Part shown: piece by piece, positions 35,953-46,201 of the stretch
Layout: each line of letters starts with the position of its first letter
How positions within the stretch are numbered: position 1 is the first letter of the stretch
Assembly: GCA_007844125.1 (NCBI GenBank)
Contig: CM017558.1
Coordinates: 58,998,550-59,062,549, forward strand
DNA length: 64,000 nucleotides
DNA from: Sinonovacula constricta
Lineage: Eukaryota > Mollusca > Bivalvia > Cardiida > Solecurtidae
Direction: 5' to 3'
Position numbers and translations under genes: made by a program
Notes under the pieces: generated by a model
Database searches by the model: none
What the model was told of the DNA's origin: nothing
The model's input: only the letters and a program-made list of their open reading frames with translations

Positions 35953-36423
35953 ACAAGCCCTTAATGTACAACTCTTTAAGCTCTTGGCTGTCACAACTCT
36001 ACAATTGTAAGGTCATAAGATGACCACTTACTGAAGCATTGGCTGCCATGCATGTGTGGCAAATACTTGACATAAGTTTTCTATACAGCTGCTGACTTGT
36101 GGATATCAAGTACGTCAAGTGGTCCTTCATGCTATCATATACTGTAATGCCCCTTAAAAATTGATGGTGGTTTGATTCTTTTCTCTGTTCAACTCTTATG
36201 ACAGGTCACCGTTTTGACACATTATCTACCCTGCACACTCTTTTATTATGCCTGAATCTAGAGCTGCTAGGTTTGTTTGTATAATTTCAGTAGAATAAAT
36301 TAGTAAATTATTTTGATAATAAAAAATATTTAGTACAGAGCTTTTTCTCTATATATGACATAGTTAAACAGCATCTTCCCTTTTTAAAATAAGCCTGCTT
36401 GTTCCCATAGATATGTAATTTAT
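35953..36423. other. Intronic sequence, nothing recognised
   Basis: No supported feature. Confidence 0.4.
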
Positions 36424-36675
36424 CTCTTCTTTAAAGAAGGGGGTGCCCATGGCGTATTGATAGAGTCGCCGATTTGTAACTCTTCTGACTGCTAAGCCTC
36501 TCACCCCATGGGTTCGAGTCCCGGTCGGGGCGAAGGACTTAATGTGGGAAGGTCTTCCAGCTGACTTGCGGTGTGCTGATGGTTCTAGCCAGACATTTGT
36601 TTGGGGTTTTCCTCCACTAAATAGCTGGACGTCGCTATAATGATCATAATTGGTTGCTGTGATGTATTTAAAAAC
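36424..36675 (+). mobile_element. tRNA-derived SINE with conserved central domain
   Basis: The head ggtgcccatggcgtattgat (36431) has a B box GGTTCGAGTCC at about 36511. The central block includes 'cttccagctgacttgcggtg' and 'tgatggttctagccagacat'. The block 'agctggacgtcgctataatg' and 'atcataattgg' is shared almost word for word with 58975-59125. Such shared central domains are typical of metazoan SINE superfamilies. I cannot name which one. Confidence 0.85.
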
Positions 36676-36929
36676 AGCAAAACAAACAACTTCTTTAAAG
36701 TATTTCTCTCTGTCAATGAAAAAATGCATTGAACAAATTCCTGAACAAAAAACAAACAATATTCCAGACTAATGTCACACTAATGATAAGAACAATAACT
36801 CTTGCATATTCAGTTAATAATTTTTTTTCCTTTGGTTAGTTACTTATACTACATTAAGGCAGAATCTCTTTAAATTAGAGATTGTATTTATATCCTAATA
36901 TCCAACTTATTTTGAAACAAAGTGTGGAG

Positions 36930-37890
36930 TACTAGAACAAAGAAACACCCTTACATTTCTGTTATGAGAATTTGGTAGCAAATGTAAAAAAGCAGGAAGA
37001 CAATGATCCCAATGTGTCTGTTCATTAAATAAGTTCAGACTTAGATGTTTCTATTGGTACTGTCCACGAAGTGCTACATGAATAGTTGGGACTGAAAAAA
37101 AGATACCAGCACCCCATTTATTGACTCCAGAACAGAAGGAAAATATGGTTAATTGTGGCAGGCAACTATTGGACTTGTTCGTACCTAAAGGGACTAAAGG
37201 AACAACAGACATAGTCACTGGAAATGAAACTTTGATATATTTCTATGGGATCCCATAAATGCTCTAACATAATGTGGCTGACGAAAGATTATTCCTGACC
37301 CATGGTCTGTAAACCAGATTTGAGAGTTGGAAGAGGCTTTTTACATTTTTTTTCAACCATGAAGGTCCAGTGGCTGTAGATGTTCTAGCAGAAAAAGCAA
37401 CCATGGCTGGAAGATTTAACAGAGAAAAATGTACTCTTGAAATGTACTCTCATGAGTGGTTTGTAAATTGAATGACAACAGCCCCATCACAGGAACCTCT
37501 AGAATTAGATTTTGCATGACGATACTAGTGCCCATAAAACAGTGGCCATAACTTAGTACCTGTCTGAAAACCGCATTGCAACTATCTCCCATCCTGCCTA
37601 CAGTCCTGATGTAGCACATTATTTCTTCTGGTTATTTCCTAAACTGACAGAACTTTTAGCTGGAAATAAGTATACCTGTGCCCAAGACCTGTCAAAAGCA
37701 GCAGATTCAGCGTTAAGGGGTATAACTAAAGAAGAGCACCCGGCAACATGTGATAAATGGTGCAGATGACTGCAACTGTTTGTAGAGAGACAGGGAGAGT
37801 ACTTTGAGCGACTTTAAAAAGATTGACTAAGTAAACACCAGAGATAATAAGGTACTTTCAATAAAACAATCTACATACAAGCTGATAGGT
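36930..37890 (+). pseudogene. Decayed mariner/Tc1-type transposase
   Basis: Fragments in shifting frames on the plus strand follow mariner-family transposase order. First comes a helix-turn-helix-like 'SIGTVHEVLHE' (about 37045), then 'LLTPEQKENMVN' (about 37118), 'WLTKDYS' (about 37272), 'HDDTSAHKTVA' (about 37510) and 'HPAYSPDVA' (about 37588). A C-terminal helix 'KWCRRLQLFVERQGEYFE'-like (about 37757) follows. The HD-N-A-x-x-H and H-P-x-Y-S-P-D-L-A blocks belong to the DDD/DE catalytic core. Stops and frameshifts occur throughout, so it is dead. Terminal inverted repeats were not located with confidence. Confidence 0.8.
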
Positions 37891-37977
37891 TTTGAATTAA
37901 TCCTTGTTATTTTATGCATTAATGTATTTTCCATAAAAGCCTGAAATTAAAATGTTTTTAAATTCTCTTTAAGAAAT

Positions 37978-38266
37978 GTTTGTTTGTTTATTGTCTTTAT
38001 CGTCCCACCAACAGTATTTCAGTTATCTGGAGACGGTGTCCACTTGAAGCAGATATAGTGCTGCCTTCACCGTGTAAAGCATGCTGTGAACACCTGGCAT
38101 GATACCACACCCAGTCACAAATTATCCTGACACTGGGCCAACCAGTCATGGAACTACCCTTATATTTGCTTGAGCATTAGCAAGGGAGCTATACCACTAC
38201 CACTTATAACGACTTTGGTATGTCGCGGCCCGGGATCGAACCCTGGGCCTCCCGTACCTTCTTTAA
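37978..38266 (-). mobile_element. tRNA-derived SINE, reverse orientation
   Basis: The plus strand starts 'tgtttgtttattgtctttat' and 'cgtcccaccaacag', and ends 'ggcccgggatcgaaccctgg' and 'gcctcccgtacc', which is the reversed tRNA head. It follows the mariner remnant by under 100 bp. Confidence 0.88.
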
Positions 38267-39067
38267 GAAATACCTCAGTTGATGTTTTAAATGCATTAAA
38301 CAAGCTTTCACTGTGCTTGAAGATTGTCACCCTTGTCAGTAACAAAGTTCACCTGCAACAATACTGATAGGGTAACCCTGTAATCAGGGTTGATACATGG
38401 TTAATGTGACAAGATGCTTTACACTGTCATAGCTTTTTTATAAAATGTCATTGAAGTCAGTCCTATGTTTACTGTAAATGGTCATATTCTATACTTAACT
38501 GAAAGTTTATAACTTAGTCTTCAATCCCCAATATAATTAAACACAAAGTCATGTGATGCTTTACGTTAATTAGACACAACATACAACTTGATTGTCTTTG
38601 TTCACATATGCTTGTATGGTAGTCATGTGACCATATTATCTACATGCCTAATCTAAAGTATTAAGTGTTACTTATGTGTACGGATGTGAATATTTGTTAG
38701 TTCGACAACAGTTATTGTTGGCGAAATGATGTTTTCCTTGGGTAACAGGTCCTTCTGGGATAATATAGGTGGTATTCTTTGGGAAGTTCATACAACATTT
38801 TAGCTGAAAAGTTGTTGAAATTTAGTGACAAGTTTCAAGGATGGTCTTTGGTTAGACAATGCCTTTTCTGTAGTGTGGATTATTGTTGTTCTGCGGATAT
38901 ACTTTGTAAGGGGGACAAAGTGTGTATTCTTCATTTAACTATCATACTTAGGAGACTGTTACCAATGTTGGCTTTGATCAAATTTGGTACGTAAAATAGA
39001 TGAAGATTGAAACCTTTATGTATCACGTAAATTGAGAGGAATTTTCATCTGCTTCAAAATATCAACG
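38267..39067 (+). other. Sequence upstream of candidate alternative first exon
   Basis: No family repeat is seen. If 39068-39853 is a first exon, its promoter should lie here or start within it. I see no TATA box at a convincing distance. There is an in-frame stop at 39008-39010 and no good polypyrimidine-AG acceptor just before the ATG, which favours a transcription start over an internal exon. Confidence 0.35.
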
Positions 39068-39853
39068 ATGAGTGTTTCATATTCTTTTGGGCCATCCAAG
39101 GCTAGTTTACCTCATCAGCAGCTTCCAACTTTCAAGGCACAAAGCATGACGTTTGGGGAAAATCGGATACTAAGGACGACAAGCACTTGCCCAAGCATGG
39201 CTGAACAGACACCTCTTAAGGCAAGAGAAAGTCTGGAACATAAGGTTGCAACACGACCGCAATCTATGCCATTGCCATCATATCCAGGTGTGAAACCCTT
39301 GAAGGATAAAACCAAATTGTCAGACTTGAACAACCAGACAGCTGTCATTTCTGTAAACCAGTCTGTTGCCATGGTTTCCTGTTGGAGAAATGTTCATGGA
39401 ACCAGTCCAGTTGATGAAGGCAACAATGCAGTCGATGGAAAAGTTAGCCCAGAAGTATGTGCGGCTTTAGTTCAAAGGTCGCTGTCGACAATCAGTCAGA
39501 GGGAGAGAAGTTCAACTTGTCCAGAGTTTTACAGATCCCAATCTGTCAAAGTACAAAATGCCATAAAAGGCAGTCCAAGGTTTGAACGGAGGAGTTTAAT
39601 GATTAAAGATGATGAGATTTCATCCTTGTTAGATGGCCTGAAGGATGCCAGAAAGACTGACAGCTGTACCAAGGCAGATATTAATGGAAGGGAGAAGCAG
39701 TCTCTATTTAGGATGAGGTCCAATCCAATACCAAGACAGAAAAGAGACATGCAGGTTGATATTAAGAGAAATTCCATGCCACAGACACGGAGGAATACGT
39801 GTAGCATGCTAGAGAAAATAGTTCTGTCAGATCCTGTTGAAACTGAGCAGCAG
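39068..39853 (+). CDS. Candidate alternative first exon of the TBC1D1/4-like gene
   Basis: An open frame of 262 codons runs from ATG 39068 to a GT donor (CAGCAG|GTATTT) at 39853/39854. It ends in phase 0, the phase required by the acceptor at 43531, 3.7 kb downstream. The predicted product is hydrophilic and rich in Ser, Arg and Lys. It has repeated basophilic-kinase motifs: RTTSTCP, RPQSMP, RSLSTIS, RSSTCP, RSQSVK, RRSLM, KRNSMP and RRNTCSM. Several also resemble 14-3-3 mode-1 sites. TBC1D1 and TBC1D4 are controlled by Akt/AMPK phosphorylation and 14-3-3 binding, so the composition suits a regulatory N terminus. I know no homologous domain. If used, this isoform would lack the first part of PTB1. 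It could instead be an internal cassette exon or a separate gene, and splicing is inferred, not seen. Confidence 0.6.
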
Positions 39854-39899
39854 GTATTTCAGCCATTTATCATCCCTTATAGCCATTAAAATTTAAATT

Positions 39900-39985
39900 G
39901 ACCAGGCCTGCACAAATAGTGTAGATCCAAATCTGTCAGTTTTGTTCAGAAAATAGATCAAGATGTACATTTTTTGCTGCTAAGC
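39900..39985. repeat. Short interspersed family fragment
   Basis: 'caggcctgcacaaatagtgt' with 'agatccaaatctgtcag' matches the family seen near 14345, 14690, 21340, 22335, 31540, 34240 and 60830. Confidence 0.5.
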
Positions 39986-40067
39986 CCCTAGAAATGTTTT
40001 GTTATTAATGCATAAAGAATTTAGAAATTAAGATTGTTTGTTGAGAATTGTGTTTATTATCAAATTT

Positions 40068-40988
40068 AGCAGGTGTTGACACATTTTGCTATAGAGCCCT
40101 AATCACTGCTAGCAGGAGTTGACACATTTTGCTATAGAACCCTAATCATAGCTAGCAGTATTTGACACATTTTGCTATAGAGCCCTAATCACTGCTAGCC
40201 TGAGTTGACACATTTTGCTATAGAACCCCAGTCACTGCTAGCAGGAACTTACACATTTTGCTATAGAACCCCAGTCACTGCTAGCAGGAGCTGGCACATT
40301 TTGCTATAGAACCCCAGTCACCGCTAGCAAGAGTCGACACTTTTGCTATGGAACCCCAGTCACAGCTAGCAGGAGCTGATACACTTTACTATAGAGCCCC
40401 AGTCACTGCTAGCAGGAGTTGACATTGCACTGTAAAGCCCCAGTCACTGCTAGCAGGAGTCGACACATTTTGCTATAGAACCCCAGTCACTGCTAGCAGG
40501 AGCTGGCACATTTTGTTATGGAACCCCAGTCACAGCTAGCAGGAGTTGATACACTTTACTATAGAGCCCCAGTCACTGCTAGCAGGAGTTGACACATTGT
40601 GCTGTAGAGCCCGAGTCATGACTAGTAGGTGTTGACACATTTTGCTGTAAAACCCCAGCCACTGCTAGCAGCAGTTGACACATTATGTTGTGGAGCCCCA
40701 ATCATGACTAGTAGGTGTTGACACATTTTGCTGTAAAACCCCAGCCACTGCTAGCAAGAGTTGACACATTGTGCTGTAGAGCCCCAATCACTGCTCGAAG
40801 TTGTTGACACATTGTTCTGTAGAACTCCAGTCACTGTTAGTTGGTGTTGACACATTGTGCTGTAGAGTCCCAATCACTACTAGAAGTTGTTGACACATTG
40901 TTCTGTAGAACTCCAGTCACTGTTAGTAGGTGTTGACACATTGTGCTATAGAGCCCCAGCCACGCTAGTAGGTGTTGACATATTGTGC
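40068..40988. repeat. 43-bp minisatellite, about 21 copies
   Basis: Units carry CTGCTAGCAGGAGTTGACAC, then ATTTTGCTATAGAACCCCAG and TCA. The segment CTGCTAGCAG is a perfect 10-bp palindrome. GAGTCGACAC alternates with GAGTTGACAC. Units toward the right end (GTTAGTAGGTGTTGACAC, TTGTGCTGTAG) form a distinct subtype. It starts about 210 bp after the candidate alternative first exon. Confidence 0.95.
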
Positions 40989-43530
40989 TTTGAGCTTAGG
41001 CTACTTTTGTGTTTTTTATTTTATTAACCAGACACATTGTTGCTTTTTGTAAGTTAATATTAAAAAAAGGCTTTATGTAACTGAAGGGGTGGTCAGGCAT
41101 TGAGTTTTCTGTCCAACTTTAGAATAGGGGCCTGAAGCATAGCAATCAGGTGATCAGGTGATGCAGACTTCTAACTCCTTGAGCCCTCACTACATGGGTT
41201 TAAGTATAACTCAGTGCAAAAATGTTCATGTGAGGTGGTCTTTCTACAAAGTAAATCAAAGTGGTTTCTACTGGTCATATTGATTATTGTACATTATAAC
41301 ACTTAACCTTCCTATCTTGGTACTTTGTTTTCAGCATCATATGACTTTAAACAGTGTGCCAGTTTGCTGGTACACCTATCTGCAGATTTAACTTGTAGAT
41401 AACCGGCATGTACAACCTGATAATTCCTCGCTACTGGAAGGAAAAAAACAGCTTTAATTTGAACATTTTAATTTTCATTTTCATTGATCATCATGTATTT
41501 AGGTTAAAAAGAAATACATATATATTTTTAAGTTAGCTTTAAACGCTACTTTTCGAAGTAAACGTTACCCTCTTGTTGGCACCGGTGTAGGTTAACCTTG
41601 TTGCTACGGTCCAATTCACACCTGTTAAAGATATTATCCATTGGGGACCCATTGTCCATTGGGGACCCATTGTAAAGGGGCAGGTTAACCTAGAATTAAC
41701 TTTAGCAAAGTAATACTTCCTTTTAGATATGAGGTTTTCATTATACTATCTAGAACTGCAAAAAGCGGAGCGCTGTGTCTCTGACTAGCTCTTGTTTGCA
41801 GTCTGACTAAAAAAGGTTGGATACGTTTGGAGGGTACCTAAGTCATTAAAGGGTTGAGGTAAGTGGAGGATTCCCGGCCCCTCTGGCCCTCTCTAGAATG
41901 TTTGATTGGCATAGTGGTGGAGAATTTGATGGCGGGAAGTCGTCCAAGTCTCTGACATTAACTGTGTTAATTGTGTAGTTTCTTTTCTTACAGGTTGTAT
42001 CTGACAGTATTGTCTATTCTTTTATCTCATGCAACCAAATAATTTACTATCACCTGAACAGATCCAGCGAGATGCTATGTACTATGCCCAACATCCATGT
42101 GAAAAGGAAAGCATTACAACCTGCTTGTTATAACAAAAATATACTTGCTATCCAAAGTATGCTGCACAGTTAATTATTTTTAAAATCATGTGACCTCTTA
42201 CTTTTGAGATGACATTATATGATCCTTCAGGTAATGACATGAGACATCATAAATCCCAGTTGTACCTGTTTATAGATTTTGAATGGACATTTAAAGTGAT
42301 TTATTTTGTGACTTGTACCTACTGTCTTACAATTATGGTAATGTTATTGACAGCCTTTATTTCGATTCATGGTCATTTGCCGTCTTGGATAATTGGATAT
42401 TTGCCTCCCTTCAAGAGCAGACCGGACGTTTGACCCCCTATTAAATATGAAGGCCGGACATTTGTCCCCCTGTCAAAATGAAAAGGCGGATGTTTCCCCC
42501 CCGTCCCATATTTGTTTTATGGCGGACTTAACAACATTGTTAACACACTTAAAACATCGAGTCGCTAATTAAATCACTAACTGTGTAAATATGCACTTAT
42601 TTTTCAAAACAGGGGTAAAATGCAGTTACGTGTATAATATATAGGCAAACTATAGGATTCCACCTCAAACATTGTATGGTAGAATGGCTTTGTTTATTTG
42701 CCCATTGTATTAATGTTTTAACTGGGTTTGCTGCAGTGAGCTTACAAAATACAGTTGAATCACTTTCTGGCAAACTCTCTTGACTTTAAATTCTGCTGAA
42801 GATGAAGTTATTTTCAAGTCCAGCTTTTACCCTCTATGTAAATACAAAATGCTTGAGTCAAATTCTTTTGAGACAAAATGTTGTGTTCTTTACTGTTTTC
42901 CAAAAATTTGTAGAATGAGCAACAGTTGTGCAGAAGAACTGAAAGTGGGATTGTGTAGAGTGTTGTTTACTTTTTCTTCTGTAATATGTTTTACATATGT
43001 AGAAGTTTGTATGCATAGTTTGTGTTTGTTAAATTTAATATTTTTTATGAACTACTTGTTGTCATTACCTTCATTGTATATGTACCTATTTGAAAGTTTG
43101 CATGCCACTTTAAATTTGCCACTTTGAGCTTATAACCACTTGCAACATTTATAGAAAAACTCACTTTTGTTGATATGAAGATGGTGACTTGAGTTCATGT
43201 GATGAACTGGGCTTAAGAAAGTTAGACTGATCCATGGTTGTCACTTTTTTAGTGTTAATGTCATGTTTGAAGAAAAAGAGTTTTACAGCAATCTTTTCTA
43301 AATGGTTTTAGCTGTAATATTTCGGTTGGTCCCACTGTCCACTCTTCAATAGTATTTTCTTCTCCTTTATAACCCTTACTCTAGTGTTGAATAAAATTGT
43401 TTTACAGTACACTTGAACATTCCATATGCCACAGCTGTATTAATGTATTTATGAAGCTTCCATGTTATGTTTTTCTTTATTTATGTTTAGAATTAAACAC
43501 TTAAAGTAAAGTAAACTGCTTTGATTTCAG
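40989..43530 (+). other. Distal part of intron 1
   Basis: No coding exon recognised. A SINE-like remnant ('gttcatgtgaggtggtcttt', 'actggtcatattgattattg') lies at about 41215-41300. Three degenerate 36-bp units ('ccggacgtttgaccccc') lie at 42420-42515. A 115-codon frame at 42780-43127 is strongly hydrophobic and lacks similarity, and its 5' end shows no splice site, so it is treated as chance. The intron ends TTTGATTTCAG. Confidence 0.45.
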
Positions 43531-44247
43531 GTTCCAGAGTTGTTTCAATGTATCCGGGGGGCCACACAGAGAGACCTGCTGGAAGAGTCTGACAAGATGG
43601 AACCAGAGCCTCCCAAAGCCACCTATGAGGTCATGTATGTTGGTAAGGCACGAGTAAAAAACAAACGCGTACTTTCCCGCCATATTGATGACTTAGTGGC
43701 CCAGTTAGAGGCCAGGGAGGCAGGTTTGAACAAAACAACACAAGGATCCGATCGCCGTCGCCATAAAAGTGATTCCAGCATTAAAAGCCTGCCAACCAGT
43801 CTGGATGAGACATTGGTCAAGGAGAACGAACTGCAGAAAATCTCACACAAGGCTGCTTCATTTGTTGGCACAGAGCTTCATAATGACTCGCACGCTGGCA
43901 GTAACGATGACATGATGGAGAAGCATGATAGCACTGATCATTTGAGTGAGGAACATAGCTCTAATGAAACTCTGATCAATTTTGGTTCGCATTCATCCAG
44001 TTCTGGTAGTCAGCTGGGTCCAGTCCAGGTCACAGCCCTTCACCATCACCCTGAAGGTCACTTAACTGACCTTCAGTCTGGTGGCAGCACTGAAGGTCAA
44101 GGTCATAGTTGTCATGGCAACCATACAAGAGTTAAAACTAGCACAATGCTGTTCAGGATTGGGCAGCAAGATATATCGTTGATTAGTCTGGACAACAAGC
44201 GTACAATTATTGAACGGAAGTTCAAACTGATTTCTTCTGTGTCACAG
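43531..44247 (+). CDS. TBC1D1/TBC1D4: TBC1D1/4-like Rab GAP, exon 2 (end of PTB1, linker, start of PTB2)
   Basis: This exon has 239 codons, phase 0 at both ends (TTTCAG|GTT ... TCACAG|GTAAGA). It starts VPELFQCIRGATQRD, completing the PTB1 C-terminal helix. YEVMYVGKARVKNKRVLSRHIDD (split here at KNKR) matches the family's FEVL-x-G-(R/K)-V-T-V-x-HKKAP segment that opens the second PTB domain. A low-complexity Ser/His/Glu-rich linker follows, about residues 70-205 of the exon, containing RRRHKSDSS, a basic-x-S site reminiscent of the Akt/AMPK site RRRHAS of TBC1D4. TMLFRIGQQDISLISLDNK then resumes PTB2, as TMLF-x-(I/V)-G does in TBC1D1/4. It ends KLISSVSQ. The insertion of a phosphorylatable linker inside PTB2 is shared with the mammalian proteins. 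The linker sequence itself is not conserved. Confidence 0.93.
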
Positions 44248-46108
44248 GTAAGATTTTCAAGTGTTACATGATTTACCAATGATCAGTAAGACTTGTTTTC
44301 TTTGACTTACATGGAAATTAGTAATAAAGCATACAGTATTTTTTGGTGGGCCTTTAATTTTTGTTTGTGTTGTTGCCATGATTTATTTCTTTTGAATATA
44401 TAGAATAGACAAAGGTATGATGGTACTTTAAGCTTTATCTTTAAGTGGACACTATGACTTGTGTGAAAAACAAATAACATAAAAAACATGCACTTAATTA
44501 TATGCCCGACTGTCAAAGATGGGACATATTATGGGAACACCTATGGTGGGCAAGGTGGGTGGTCGGTTGGACAGGCAGCATCCAGAGGTTTGTCCAGAGC
44601 ATAGCTCCATTACTATTAAAGCAATTAAATTGAAACTTCAAAGGTGGATTGATCTCATTTAGACGAGGTGCAGTGCACAAGAATCATCACTCTGCACATC
44701 ATGATGTTGGAGTTATTGCCATTTGTTTAATTTTCTTGTTCGACATTATCAAAGCTATTGACTTGAAACTTGATACATAGATAGGTTGTATTAAGACAAA
44801 ATGCAGTACACAGGAACTGTAACTCTGTACCTGATGATTTTGGAGTTATGCCCTTTATTTAATTGTCTTGTCAAGAGCGTAACTCCTATGTTATCAAAGT
44901 TTTTGACATGAACTTTACTAGGTTGATAGATCTCATTTAGACGGAGTGCAGTGCACAAGAACCATCACTCTGCACTTAATGATTTTGGAGTTATTACCCA
45001 CAGTTCAATTTTGTACTTAATATTTGTCTGGACCATACTCCGACATTATCAAAGCTATTGACTTGAAACTTCATGGGTAGATGTTATTGAAACAGTTATG
45101 CCCCTTTGTTTAATTTTCTTGTCTTGAGCATAACTCTTACGTTATCAAAGCTATTGATTTGAAACTTCGTAGGTGGATAGATCTCATTTAGACTGACTGC
45201 AGTGCGTAAGAGCTGTCACTGCACACTTTATGATTTTAGAGTTATTACCCACAGTTCAATTTTGTACTTTATGTTTTTCTGGACCATACTCTTACATTAT
45301 CAAAGCTATTGACTTGAAACTTCATGGGTAGATGTTATTGAAACAGTGCAGTGCATAAGAACCATCACTCTCCTCTTCCTATTATCAAAGCTATCGACAT
45401 GAAATTTACTAGGTGGATAGATCTCATTTAGACAAAGTGCAGTACACAAGAACCATCACTCTGCAATTCATGATTTTGGAGTTATTACCCACAGTTCAAT
45501 TTTGTACTTTTAAACAGTGCAGTGCGTAAGAACCGTCTCTCTCCTTTTCCTATTTTTGGGTAATGCCCCTTTCTGCACAAATGCCTCTAACATAAATTTT
45601 TGTATATTTGATGGTATTCCCCTTTGATTTTTTTTTTCAATTATCCAGAATGCAGTCAACAATCATGCCATAGTTCATTGCACAACAGTGCACAGCAGTT
45701 TGGCAGATTAAAGATTTTTTTATGTTATATCTTAATTACAATTTTTATTGCTTTAACCCAGAGTGCAGTCCAAAACTTTGACATACTGCATTGGGCAAGA
45801 GTGCACAGCAGTTTGTTTCAAATTGCTCTATTAACAATTGTATTTTGCTCTGCCTTGCGATGCTCTTGTATGACAAGAATGATAAAACCTCCATAGCTTC
45901 ATATAAGATTTTCTTTTTTAATGGGCAGTACAACAAGATATGTCAAAACTCAATAGACCAAATATCTGACTTATTTTCCACAATGGCTCTGTTTATATTA
46001 CTTCCAGGGTAGTATTTATTTTTGGACTGTATAAAACAAACTTTAAATTTAAAAAATCAATGAATCTCCTTGTAGCATTGTCACAATTTACTGTCCAATT
46101 TGCTTCAG
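44248..46108 (+). other. Intron 2 of the TBC1D1/4-like gene
   Basis: It runs from GTAAGA to TTGCTTCAG. Most of it is the interspersed element at 44503-45600. The remainder (about 45600-46108) shows no feature. Confidence 0.85.
44503..45600. repeat. 'tatgcccgac' interspersed element with internal tandem units
   Basis: It opens 'tatgcccgactgtcaaagat' and 'gggacatattatgggaacac'. Internal units of about 180-220 bp recur with 'gttatcaaagctattgactt', 'gaaacttcatgggtagat', 'tagatctcatttagac', 'gtgcagtgcacaagaaccat' and 'gattttggagttattaccc'. The right part is more degenerate. No coding frame is present. It sits wholly inside intron 2. Confidence 0.75.
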
Positions 46109-46201
46109 GGCAGTATCAAGTCAGATGTGTTTGGGTTCATTTCTAGAGAGACAGGTAACCAGCTGATCTGCCACCTTCTGAGGTGCTGTTCCAGTGAAAT
46201 T
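46109..46201 (+). CDS. TBC1D1/TBC1D4: TBC1D1/4-like Rab GAP, exon 3 (PTB2 core)
   Basis: 93 nt, 31 codons, phase 0 at both ends (TTGCTTCAG|GGC ... GAAATT|GTAAGT). It encodes GSIKSDVFGFISRETGNQ then LICHLLRCCSSEI. This equals the family stretch ending PTB2, where the human proteins have a conserved HFGFICRES and then CYVFQC. The G-F-I-S-R-E core and the CHLLRC strand support the frame. No frameshift or stop is present. Confidence 0.92.

Larger units (their letters stand above)
4536..43530 (+). other. Intron 1 of the TBC1D1/4-like gene (about 39 kb)
   Basis: The donor GTAAGA at 4536 and the acceptor TTGATTTCAG ending at 43530 join two exons in phase 0, with continuous PTB homology across the junction. 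The intron contains nearly all interspersed repeats listed below, plus a candidate alternative first exon at 39068-39853. I found no other homologous exon inside it. Confidence 0.75.

Noticed and set aside
36431..36530. Possible tRNA gene with GGTTCGAGTCC B box
   Set aside because: It continues into a SINE central domain found elsewhere in the window. It is a SINE head.
38779..38994. 71-codon frame as an extra upstream coding exon of the alternative form
   Set aside because: No splice donor in suitable phase was evident and no similarity. More likely untranslated or noncoding.
42780..43127. 115-codon hydrophobic frame just upstream of exon 2
   Set aside because: No similarity, no supporting splice site at its start, and composition typical of T-rich noncoding DNA. 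Kept as noise.
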